Below, one piece after another: positions 6,965 through 14,073 of a stretch of 15,554 nt of DNA (positions are counted from its first letter, which is position 1; each line of letters starts with the position of its first letter). This stretch comes from Acetobacteraceae bacterium (lineage in GTDB: Bacteria; Pseudomonadota; Alphaproteobacteria; Acetobacterales; Acetobacteraceae): positions 24,130 to 39,683 of the forward strand of contig DNXO01000073.1 in assembly GCA_003506895.1 (NCBI GenBank), in the 5' to 3' direction. The translations under genes were made by a program, and so were the position numbers. Under the pieces are notes generated by a model that saw only the letters and a program-made list of their open reading frames with translations, was not told where the DNA came from and did no database searches.

Positions 6965-7825
6965 ATGACACCAGGTGTTGAAGCCAAGGGAATGAGCCGG
7001 CGCGGACTGGCCGCGGGCGCCGCGTTGCTCCCTTTAATGGGTATGATCGGTTCGGCGCGGGCGCAGTCCGGCGCCGCGAGCACGTTCGACCGCGTGCGCG
7101 GTAACAAGGTGCTGCGGATCGCGGTCTATGCCGGCGCCCTGCCGTATTTCCAAAAGGACCTCGCCACGGGCGACTGGTCCGGCGCCTGCATGTCGATGGC
7201 GCGGGACCTCGCGAAGGTGTTCGACGTGAAGTTGGAGTATCTGGAATCCACCTACGGCAACGCAGTGCTGGACCTTCAGTCCAATAAGATCGACCTCGCA
7301 TTCGCCCTGAACCCGACGCCGCAACGTGCGATCTCGATCAGTTTCACCCAGCCGATGATCACCCACCCGTTCGGAGCCCTGGCGAAGAAGGGCCTGGCGC
7401 CGAAAACCTGGGACGACCTGAACAAGCCGGAACTGACCGTGGTGTTCGACATCGGCAGCCTGCATGAGACGGCGGCGCGCCGGTATTGCCCCAAGGCGAA
7501 GCTGGTCGGCTACAAAACCAGCGACGAGTGCAACCTGGCACTGCAATCCGGCCGGGCCGACGCGTTCATCCAGGCCGCGCTGCTGGGTTTGGCCGCGGTT
7601 GGCAAAAACCCGTCCATCGGCCCGTATTACCTGCTGACCAACCCGACCGTGGCGCTGCCGAGCTGTATCGGTTTGCAGCGGGAGCCGGATACCCGCTTCC
7701 GCGAAGTCGTGGATGCGTGGCTGGCGATGAACCGCGGCACTGGCCAGATCCGCGAATGGATGCTGGAGGGCCTGGCGATCACCGGCGTCAGCCGCGACCA
7801 AGTGCCGCCCGCACTGGAATTCTAG
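6965..7825 (+). CDS. Polar-amino-acid-type ABC transporter substrate-binding protein, Tat-type signal
   Basis: This is a 286-residue periplasmic solute-binding protein of the SBP_bac_3 family, feeding an importer with the permease 19 bases downstream. The N-terminus has a twin-arginine motif (S11-R12-R13-G14-L15), a hydrophobic stretch and a likely cleavage site after SARA (A33), so Tat export is probable. R121 in TPQRAISISFT matches the arginine that binds the ligand alpha-carboxylate in HisJ-like proteins. The aspartate that binds the alpha-amino group is replaced: the equivalent motif reads RADAFIQA, ending in A204. The ligand may therefore be a carboxylate without a free amine, or be held differently; this is an inference. 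C175, C189 and C234 are present in the mature protein. The start is supported by GGAGG at 6954-6958, six bases from the ATG. No ATPase gene follows. Confidence 0.9.
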   Translation: MTPGVEAKGMSRRGLAAGAALLPLMGMIGSARAQSGAASTFDRVRGNKVLRIAVYAGALPYFQKDLATGDWSGACMSMARDLAKVFDVKLEYLESTYGNAVLDLQSNKIDLAFALNPTPQRAISISFTQPMITHPFGALAKKGLAPKTWDDLNKPELTVVFDIGSLHETAARRYCPKAKLVGYKTSDECNLALQSGRADAFIQAALLGLAAVGKNPSIGPYYLLTNPTVALPSCIGLQREPDTRFREVVDAWLAMNRGTGQIREWMLEGLAITGVSRDQVPPALEF

Positions 7826-7844
7826 CCGACGCGGGGATTCCCTG

Positions 7845-8513
7845 ATGCACTACCAGTGGGACTTTGCCCTGCTGCTGCGCTACGCTCCGCTGTTCTGGAG
7901 CGGCGTGCTGGTCACTCTGGGCTACACCGCCGCCACGATCCTGATCGGTTTGATCATCGGTCTGGCGGTCGGCCTGGGGCGGCTGTCGAAGTCGCGGTTG
8001 CTGAACATCCCGCTGGTCGCGTTTATCGAGGCGTTTCGCTGCACCCCGCTGCTGGTGCAGATCGTCTGGTTCTATTACGCGCTGCCGGTGCTGCTGGGCA
8101 TTCAGATACCGGCAGTCGCCGCGGGCATTTTGACTCTGTCCTGCTATACCGGGGCATTCTACGCGGAGATCTTTCGCGGCGGGATCGTCTCGATTGAGCA
8201 GGGCCAGTGGGACGCGGCCCGGGCGCTGGGACTGCGGCGGTGGGGGGTGATGAGGCGGGTGATCTTGCCGCAGGCGGTGCGGCGGATGATCCCGCCGTTC
8301 GTGAATCAGTCGATCACCCAGTTGAAGAACACCTCGTTGATATCGACCATCGCGGTGCCGGATTTGCTGTACAATGGGACGCTGATCACGGCGGACACGT
8401 ATCGGCCGCTGGAGGTCTATACGGTGGTGGCGGTGATCTATTTCGCGTTACTGTTCCCGAGCACGCTGCTGGCGCAGGCGTATGAGCGGCGGTTGGCGGC
8501 ACGGCCGCGATAA
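7845..8513 (+). CDS. Polar-amino-acid-type ABC transporter permease
   Basis: This is a 222-residue inner-membrane permease of the HisM/GlnP (PAAT) family, of usual length, with about five hydrophobic segments. The family signature region FRCTPLLVQIVWFYYALP is at about 64-81. The cytoplasmic EAA loop that contacts the ATPase is at about 118-144 (EQGQWDAARALGL to LPQA). The C-terminal KNTSLISTIAVPDLL stretch is also typical. It lies 19 bases after the binding-protein stop, clearly in the same transcript. A hairpin followed by five Ts lies directly after its stop, so the operon appears to end here. With a single permease it would act as a homodimer, and its ATPase partner must be encoded elsewhere because none is adjacent. 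Confidence 0.93.
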   Translation: MHYQWDFALLLRYAPLFWSGVLVTLGYTAATILIGLIIGLAVGLGRLSKSRLLNIPLVAFIEAFRCTPLLVQIVWFYYALPVLLGIQIPAVAAGILTLSCYTGAFYAEIFRGGIVSIEQGQWDAARALGLRRWGVMRRVILPQAVRRMIPPFVNQSITQLKNTSLISTIAVPDLLYNGTLITADTYRPLEVYTVVAVIYFALLFPSTLLAQAYERRLAARPR

Positions 8514-8524
8514 TGTGCATGCGT

Positions 8525-8550
8525 CGGCTGTCAGCGCAGCCGGCATTTTT
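8525..8550 (+). terminator. Rho-independent terminator after the amino-acid-type permease
   Basis: CGGCTG (8525-8530) and CAGCCG (8537-8542) form a 6-bp stem around a 6-base loop, followed by GCA and TTTTT (8546-8550). It lies 11 bases past the permease stop, so it should end the two-gene ABC transcript before the glycosidase gene. Confidence 0.7.
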
Positions 8551-8576
8551 GATCGCCCGCCCGTGTCCGTTATGAT
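8549..8576 (+). promoter_or_regulatory. Sigma-70-like promoter for the glycosidase gene, probably leaderless
   Basis: TTGATC (8549-8554) is spaced 16 bases from TATGAT (8571-8576), matching the -35 and -10 consensus at four and five of six positions. Transcription would start about seven bases after the -10 element, which coincides with the ATG at 8583. The absence of a Shine-Dalgarno before that ATG agrees with a leaderless mRNA. The -35 overlaps the T tract of the preceding terminator. Confidence 0.55.
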
Positions 8577-8582
8577 GCGCTG

Positions 8583-11291
8583 ATGTCGAGCCATCTGCTG
8601 CGAACCATCGAAGGCCAACGTCTGTCCGATCGGGACTCCTGGCTTCGCTGGGGGCCGTATCTGGCCGAACGGCAATGGGGGACGGTGCGCGAGGATTACT
8701 CCGCTGACGGCGACGCCTGGAACTACTTCCCGCACGAGCATGCGCGCAGCCGGGCCTATCGGTGGGGCGAGGATGGGATCGGCGGGTTTACCGATGACCG
8801 GCTGCGCTGGTGCCTGTCGGTCGGGCTGTGGAACGGCAAAGACCCGATCCTGAAGGAGCGGATGTTCGGCCTCACCAACGCGCAGGGCAATCATGGCGAG
8901 GATGTCAAGGAACTATACTACTACCTGGATGGGACGCCGACCCATTCGTACATGCGGATGCTGTACAAGTATCCTCACGCGCCTTTCCCCTATGCCGACC
9001 TGATCAAGGAAAATGCTCGGCGTGGACTGAAGGACCGGGAATACGAGCTGCTGGACACCGGGGTATTCGCGGACAACCGCTATTTCGACGTCACGATCGA
9101 ATACGCAAAGGCGTCGCCGGACGACATTCTGATCCGTATCACCATCAATAACCGCGGCCCCGAAGCGGCCGATCTGCATGTTCTGCCGCAGCTATGGGCG
9201 CGCAATACCTGGGACTGGCGGCCGGGCATTCCGAAGCCAGCGCTGAACCTTTCCGGATCGGGGGTGATAGCGACGCACAATCGGATGCCCGAGCGGCGAT
9301 TGGACATCGACACATCGGCAAGCTGGCTGTTCTGCGACAACGAAACCAACACGCGGCTGCTTTATGGCGCTGACGCGGCCGGCCCATTCAAGGACGGGAT
9401 CAACGACTATGTCGTGGACGGCCTGACCAGCGCGATCGATCACCAGCAGGGCACCAAATGCGCCGCGCATGTCGTGCTGACCCTGCCGCCGAACGGCCAG
9501 CACGTCATCCGGCTGCGCTGGCGGCCGGCCGATGCCCCGGGCGAGCCGTTCGCCGATCATGACTCGACCTTCGCCAAACGGTTGGCGGAGGCGGATGAAT
9601 TCTACGCGGCCCTGCAATCCCAAATCACGGATGCCGACGCAAGGCTGGTGCAGCGACAGGCGTTGGCCGGTATGCTGTGGTCGAAACAATTCTACCGTTA
9701 CGATGTCCGTCGCTGGCTGATCGGCGATCCGTTGCAGCCGGAACCACCGCTTGAACGTGGAGCCATCCGCAACGCCGACTGGCAGCATTTGAACAACCGC
9801 GACATCATCTCCATGCCCGACACCTGGGAATATCCCTGGTACGCGTCCTGGGATCTGGCGTTTCACGCGGTCACGTTCGCCCTGATCGACCCGGATTTCG
9901 CCAAGCACCAGCTTCTGCTGCTGACGCATGAATGGTTCATGCATCCCAACGGGTCTTTGCCGGCGTTCGAGTGGGCGTTCGGCGACGTCAATCCGCCCGT
10001 GCATGCCTGGGCGGCGTGGCGCGTGTTCCGGATGGATGCCAGCCTGCGCGGCAAGCCCGATTTCGATTTCCTGGAGCGCATTTTTCATAAATTGATGATG
10101 AACTTCACCGGTTGGGTGAACCGGCAGGATGCCGAGGGGCGCAACGTGTTCCAGGGGGGCTTCCTGGGCCTGGACAATATCGGCGTCTTCGATCGCAGCC
10201 AAAAACTGCCTGTCGCGGGGCGGATCGACCAGTCGGACGGAACGTCCTGGATGGCGATGTACGCCCTGAACATGCTGCGCATCTCTTTGGAACTCGCTGC
10301 CCGCAACAACACGTATGAATCGACGGCGACCAAGTTCTTCGAGCATTTCCTCGCCATCGCCGAGGCGATGACCCAGCAAAACGGGCGCAAGGGTCTGTGG
10401 GACGAAAGCGACCAGTTCTACCATAACGTCCTGCGGCGTCCCGATGGATCGACCATCCCGCTGCGACTGTTTTCGATGGTCGGGCTGATCCCGTTGTTCG
10501 CGGTCGAAGTGCTTGAACCCGAAACGGTGGCGCGTTGCCCGGAGTTCGCACAGCGGCTGCAATGGGTGCTCGATCATCGGCCGGACCTCGCGGCCCTGGT
10601 ATCCCACTGGGATGTCGCCGGGCAGGGATCGAGGCGCCTGCTGTCGCTGCTGCGGGGGCATCGGGTGAAGGCGCTGCTGCGGCGGATGCTGGACGAGACA
10701 GCATTTTTGTCGGCCTATGGCGTGCGCGGCGTATCGCGCCAACATTTGGACCATCCGTTCGAACTCGATCTCGACGGGCAACACTTTTGTGTGGGCTACG
10801 TGCCTGGTGACAGCGACACCCGAGCGTTTGGGGGCAATTCGAACTGGCGGGGGCCGGTGTGGATGCCGGTCAATTTCATGCTGGTGGAGGCGCTTTACGG
10901 TTTCTACCGTTACTATGGCGATGACTTTCGTGTGGAGTATCCGACCGGGTCGGGCGTAACCCTGACCCTCCGGCGGATTGGCGACGAACTCGCGGCGCGT
11001 TTGACGCGGTTGTTCCTGCGGGGACCGGATGGAAGGCGCCCGGTCTTCGGTGCGTCCGAGATACAGCAGAGTGACCCGCATTTCCGGGACCACGTTTTGT
11101 TTTATGAATTCTTCGACGGCGATACCGGCGAGGGCCTGGGTGCCTCGCACCAAACCGGCTGGACGGGGCTGGTCGCCTTGTTGCTGCATGCTCGTGAAGC
11201 GCATGACCCTACGATGATGGACATGCCAGACGGTTCCCTGGCCGCGTTGCACGAAGCATGGCAAACTCCGGACAACGGAGGAAAATCATGA
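8583..11291 (+). CDS. GH63-like glycosidase (MGH1-type, (alpha/alpha)6 barrel)
   Basis: This is a 902-residue glycoside hydrolase related to GH63 (mannosyl-oligosaccharide glucosidase, E. coli YgjK, mannosyl- and glucosylglycerate hydrolases). Residues 1 to about 300 form the beta-rich N-terminal domain (WNYFPHEHARSRAYRWGEDG, then GLTNAQGNHGEDVKELYYYLD). The catalytic (alpha/alpha)6 domain follows. Candidate catalytic acid D424 lies in WYASWDLAFHA, the substrate-site motif is N754-WRGPVW-760, and candidate base E850 lies in GEGLGASHQTGW with H856. Family members act by inversion on alpha-glucosides; the true substrate of this long branch is not established to my knowledge. There is no signal peptide, so it is cytoplasmic. 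It starts at the only in-frame ATG near a -10 element and lacks a Shine-Dalgarno. Its stop overlaps the next gene as ATGA, so the glycosidase and the dehydratase are translationally coupled. Confidence 0.87.
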   Translation: MSSHLLRTIEGQRLSDRDSWLRWGPYLAERQWGTVREDYSADGDAWNYFPHEHARSRAYRWGEDGIGGFTDDRLRWCLSVGLWNGKDPILKERMFGLTNAQGNHGEDVKELYYYLDGTPTHSYMRMLYKYPHAPFPYADLIKENARRGLKDREYELLDTGVFADNRYFDVTIEYAKASPDDILIRITINNRGPEAADLHVLPQLWARNTWDWRPGIPKPALNLSGSGVIATHNRMPERRLDIDTSASWLFCDNETNTRLLYGADAAGPFKDGINDYVVDGLTSAIDHQQGTKCAAHVVLTLPPNGQHVIRLRWRPADAPGEPFADHDSTFAKRLAEADEFYAALQSQITDADARLVQRQALAGMLWSKQFYRYDVRRWLIGDPLQPEPPLERGAIRNADWQHLNNRDIISMPDTWEYPWYASWDLAFHAVTFALIDPDFAKHQLLLLTHEWFMHPNGSLPAFEWAFGDVNPPVHAWAAWRVFRMDASLRGKPDFDFLERIFHKLMMNFTGWVNRQDAEGRNVFQGGFLGLDNIGVFDRSQKLPVAGRIDQSDGTSWMAMYALNMLRISLELAARNNTYESTATKFFEHFLAIAEAMTQQNGRKGLWDESDQFYHNVLRRPDGSTIPLRLFSMVGLIPLFAVEVLEPETVARCPEFAQRLQWVLDHRPDLAALVSHWDVAGQGSRRLLSLLRGHRVKALLRRMLDETAFLSAYGVRGVSRQHLDHPFELDLDGQHFCVGYVPGDSDTRAFGGNSNWRGPVWMPVNFMLVEALYGFYRYYGDDFRVEYPTGSGVTLTLRRIGDELAARLTRLFLRGPDGRRPVFGASEIQQSDPHFRDHVLFYEFFDGDTGEGLGASHQTGWTGLVALLLHAREAHDPTMMDMPDGSLAALHEAWQTPDNGGKS
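11277..11281 (+). promoter_or_regulatory. Ribosome binding site deciding the dehydratase start
   Basis: GGAGG lies inside the last codons of the glycosidase gene, six bases before the ATG at 11288. It selects that start over an in-frame ATG at 11258, which has no such site and would add ten non-family residues. Confidence 0.75.
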
Positions 11292-12376
11292 AAATTACCC
11301 GCTTGCGCACTCAGGTCGTGCATCTGCCGATCGACCCGCCGATCCTGACGGCGATTCTGGGGTCGATCCGTTCGGCCGACTGTGTCCTGACATTCCTGGA
11401 TACGGATGAGGGCATTACCGGCGAAGGTCTGGTATTTTCCATCAACAACCGACGGCTGAGCGTGATCCATGAGATGGTTCGCCAGCTTGAGGATCTGGTT
11501 GTCGGTCTTGATCCGCTGCTGGGTGGCTCGTTGAACGCCCGCGCCTGGAAGGAGTTGAATTTCCTGGGCTACGAGGGTGTCTCGATCGTCGGGCTGGCCG
11601 CGATCGACAATGCGCTGTGGGACCTGCGTGGCAAGGCCGCCGGCCTGAACGTGGCGCAGCTGATCGGCGCCTGCCGCCCAGCCGTGCCGACTTATGCGAG
11701 CGGTGGGCTTTGGCTGGGTTCGTCCATCGACGAATTGCAGAAGGAGGCGCAATCGTTCCTGGATCGGGGTTTCAAGGGCATGAAGACCCGCGTGGGGCCG
11801 ACCGATCCGGAACAGATGGTCGCGCGCGTGGCCGCCGTGCGCGAGGCGATCGGGCCGGACATCGCGCTGATGGTCGATGCCAACCAGCAGATGACGGTGA
11901 AGCAGGCGATCCGGATCGGGCGGATGATGGAGCCGTTGAACCTGACGTGGTTCGAGGAACCGGTGATCTGCAATAACCACGAAGGCGAGGCGGAGCTGCG
12001 CGCCGCGCTGGAGATGCCTATCGCGTCAGGTGAGACGGTCCATACGCATCGTGGGGTGTTGGCGATGTTGCAGGCCGGGGCGGCGGACGTGGTGATGCCG
12101 GATCTGCAACGGATGGGTGGGCCGACGGAGTTCCTGAAGGCGGGGCACCTGTGCGAGGCGTTCCATACGCCTTGTGCCTCGCATCTGTTTCCGGAAATGA
12201 GCCTCGCTCTGCTGGCTGGACTGCCGAACGGGTATTACCTGGAACATATGCCCTGGTTTGAGAAGATCTATCGGGAGCGGATCGAACTGGATGCGAACGG
12301 GCACGCGATCGTGCCGGATCGGCCTGGCTGGGGATTCAGTTTCGATCTGGATGCGGTCCGGCATTACGGGGGGTAG
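11288..12376 (+). CDS. Mandelate racemase/muconate lactonizing (enolase superfamily) protein, probable acid-sugar dehydratase
   Basis: This 362-residue protein has a capping domain (about 1-125) and a TIM barrel. Active-site spacing matches mandelate racemase exactly: metal ligands D197, E223 and E249 (26 and 26 apart), the D272-H299 dyad, and E319 as the electrophilic glutamate. At the end of the second barrel strand mandelate racemase has K-x-K, but here it reads K166-T-R168, so the lysine base is replaced by arginine. With one general base (H299) intact, a dehydratase that removes the alpha proton of an acid sugar to give a 2-keto-3-deoxy acid is more likely than a racemase. This is an inference from the family mechanism. 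The start at 11288 is set by GGAGG and overlaps the glycosidase stop (ATGA). A convergent HpcH/HpaI aldolase gene ends 7 bases downstream and could cleave such a product. Confidence 0.9.
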   Translation: MKITRLRTQVVHLPIDPPILTAILGSIRSADCVLTFLDTDEGITGEGLVFSINNRRLSVIHEMVRQLEDLVVGLDPLLGGSLNARAWKELNFLGYEGVSIVGLAAIDNALWDLRGKAAGLNVAQLIGACRPAVPTYASGGLWLGSSIDELQKEAQSFLDRGFKGMKTRVGPTDPEQMVARVAAVREAIGPDIALMVDANQQMTVKQAIRIGRMMEPLNLTWFEEPVICNNHEGEAELRAALEMPIASGETVHTHRGVLAMLQAGAADVVMPDLQRMGGPTEFLKAGHLCEAFHTPCASHLFPEMSLALLAGLPNGYYLEHMPWFEKIYRERIELDANGHAIVPDRPGWGFSFDLDAVRHYGG

Positions 12377-12383
12377 GCGGTCG

Positions 12384-13184
12384 CTACAGCGAAATTCCCT
12401 TCACGAACCGCGCCCGCTGCGCGCAGCCGCTCATCAGAAACGCCATATCCGTCCCGGTTGAGACATACCGGGCACCCATCTGCACGAACTGGGTCATCAG
12501 ATCGTCCCGCGATGCCAGGCCGCCGATACCGACATGCTTGCCGACCTTGTTCGCCGCGGCGATCGATCGCGCGAAGGCCTCCTTCAGCCTGGGGTGATCA
12601 TATTGGCCGGTGATTCCCATCTCGGCGCACAAATCGTTACTGCCGATCAGCAGCATATCGACGCCTTCGGTCGCGATGATCTCTTCTACATTCTCCAGCG
12701 CGGCGATGGTTTCCATCATGACGACCAATGAGGTCGCGTCGTTCATCGCCGCGTACGTCTCGTTGGTTGGGAAACTGCGATACTGGTAGTGCGACAAGGC
12801 GCCGCCGGCGGAACGGTGCCCCAGCGGCGGGAACTTCACCAGATCGACCATCGCGCGGGCTTCCTCGGCTGAACGAACATGCGGCGTGATCACCCCCATC
12901 GCGCCGCCATCCAGCACGCGGCAGATATATTCCGGCGTGTTGGCCGGCACGCGCACCAATGGCGTGATGCCGATCTGTTGGGCGAAAATGCAGATCTGAC
13001 AACAGGTGTCGATCGACAGCGTGTTGTGCTCCAGATCGACATACAACGTATCGAACCCGGCGGTCTTGGCGATCTGGGCGATCTCGATCGAGCGGGCGAA
13101 GCGCACGGTCATGGAGGCCACGACCTCATTGCGGGCCAGCTTTTCCTTCATGGCGTTTCTCAGGATCGCGCGGATTTCGGACAT
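12384..13184 (-). CDS. HpcH/HpaI aldolase/citrate lyase family protein (copy 2)
   Basis: This is a 266-residue metal-dependent aldolase-type TIM barrel, similar in layout to copy 1 at 2600-3388 but clearly diverged. Landmarks are H53 in DLEHNTL, the pyruvate-binding R78 in LVRV, metal ligand E158 in MMETIAAL, and D184 in LIGSNDLCAEMG. A tyrosine-rich stretch, SHYQYRS (about 131-137), replaces VYGFRPP of copy 1 and may alter the substrate pocket. The start is the ATG at 13184, preceded by a strong purine tract (GGGGGAGAG on the reverse strand). A longer frame to 13346 would run through the divergent promoter region. It is convergent with the dehydratase gene (7 bases apart) and divergent from an ABC ATPase gene, so dehydratase, aldolase and transporter may serve one substrate, although they are separate transcripts. 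Confidence 0.92.
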   Translation of the reverse strand: MSEIRAILRNAMKEKLARNEVVASMTVRFARSIEIAQIAKTAGFDTLYVDLEHNTLSIDTCCQICIFAQQIGITPLVRVPANTPEYICRVLDGGAMGVITPHVRSAEEARAMVDLVKFPPLGHRSAGGALSHYQYRSFPTNETYAAMNDATSLVVMMETIAALENVEEIIATEGVDMLLIGSNDLCAEMGITGQYDHPRLKEAFARSIAAANKVGKHVGIGGLASRDDLMTQFVQMGARYVSTGTDMAFLMSGCAQRARFVKGISL

Positions 13185-13284
13185 TGGTTCTCTCCCCCAA
13201 AAGACCGGCGCAGCGTGGGGACAAGACGAACGACACGCAACCCTGTATGGTCGAACGAAAGGAAACAAGGACGCCAAGGGCAGG
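13185..13284. promoter_or_regulatory. Divergent control region between aldolase copy 2 and ABC ATPase
   Basis: These 100 bases lie between two head-to-head genes and must carry at least the 5' ends of both transcripts. The aldolase side has its GGGGGAGAG ribosome binding site. A TATGGT at 13246-13251 could be a -10 element for the ATPase, but no matching -35 was found. No clear operator dyad is visible. Confidence 0.4.
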
Positions 13285-14073
13285 ATGCTGGACACAACCC
13301 AACCGCCGCCGCTGCTGGATGTACGCGGTGTCACGCTGCAATACAAAACCCGGGACCATCTGGTGACAGCGACCTATCGCGTGGACTTTTCCGTCCAACG
13401 CTCCGACCGGTTCATTCTGCTTGGTCCCTCCGGTTGCGGAAAATCGACGCTGCTGAAGGCGGTGGGCGGCTACATGGCGCCCACGGAAGGGGAGATCCGG
13501 CTGAAGGGTCAGCGTATCACCAAACCCGGCCCGGATCGGATGATGGTGTTTCAGGAGTTCGACCAGCTTCTGCCCTGGAAGACGGTGCGGCAGAACGTGG
13601 TTTTCGCGCTGGAAACGTCGGGCAAGCTGCGCGGCAGGGCGGCCGACGACAAGGCGATGCAGTATATCGAGAAAGTGCATCTTGCCCGGTTCGCCGATGC
13701 CTATCCGCACACCCTTTCAGGCGGCATGAAGCAGCGGGTCGCGATTGCGCGCGGCATGGCGATGGAACCCGATATCCTGTTGATGGACGAACCGTTCGCG
13801 GCGCTGGATGCGTTGACGCGTCAGCGAATGCAGGAAGAACTTCTGATGCTCTGGGAGGAAACCAAATTCACCGTGCTGTTCGTCACCCATTCGATCCCCG
13901 AGGCGGTGAAGATCGGCAACCGCATCCTGCTGTTGTCGCCGCATCCCGGCCAGGTGAAGGCCGAACTGAACAGTGTTCCGCCGGATGCCGATCCGGCCAT
14001 CATCGGAACCTTGGAAGCCCGCATTCACGACATGCTGTTCGCTGACCGGGTAGAGGACGACGCAAATGTCTGA
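13285..14073 (+). CDS. ABC transporter ATP-binding protein (nitrate/sulfonate/taurine type)
   Basis: This is a 262-residue ATPase subunit of a TauB/SsuB/NrtD-like importer, acting on the cytoplasmic face with the permease that follows. Walker A is GPSGCGKST (47-55, K53), the Q-loop glutamine is Q90 in VFQ, the signature is LSGGMKQR (144-151), Walker B is ILLMDEP (164-170, E169), the D-loop is ALD, and the switch histidine is H202 in THS. The FQEFDQLLPWKTVRQNV stretch is characteristic of this subfamily. The start is placed at 13285 because homology begins near LLDVRGVTLQY. A longer open frame back to 13006 crosses the aldolase gene and the divergent region. The last 8 bases overlap the permease gene, so the two are tightly coupled. 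Confidence 0.93.
   Translation: MLDTTQPPPLLDVRGVTLQYKTRDHLVTATYRVDFSVQRSDRFILLGPSGCGKSTLLKAVGGYMAPTEGEIRLKGQRITKPGPDRMMVFQEFDQLLPWKTVRQNVVFALETSGKLRGRAADDKAMQYIEKVHLARFADAYPHTLSGGMKQRVAIARGMAMEPDILLMDEPFAALDALTRQRMQEELLMLWEETKFTVLFVTHSIPEAVKIGNRILLLSPHPGQVKAELNSVPPDADPAIIGTLEARIHDMLFADRVEDDANV

Noticed and set aside
9192..11264. 690-codon reverse-strand open frame opposite the glycosidase
   Set aside because: It mirrors the codon structure of the GC-rich glycosidase gene, is rich in arginine, histidine and glutamine, and shows no family motif. Long antisense frames are expected opposite GC-rich genes.
12879..14045. 388-codon forward frame over aldolase copy 2 and the ABC ATPase
   Set aside because: It is out of phase with the real ATPase, whose Walker and signature motifs are all in the other frame.
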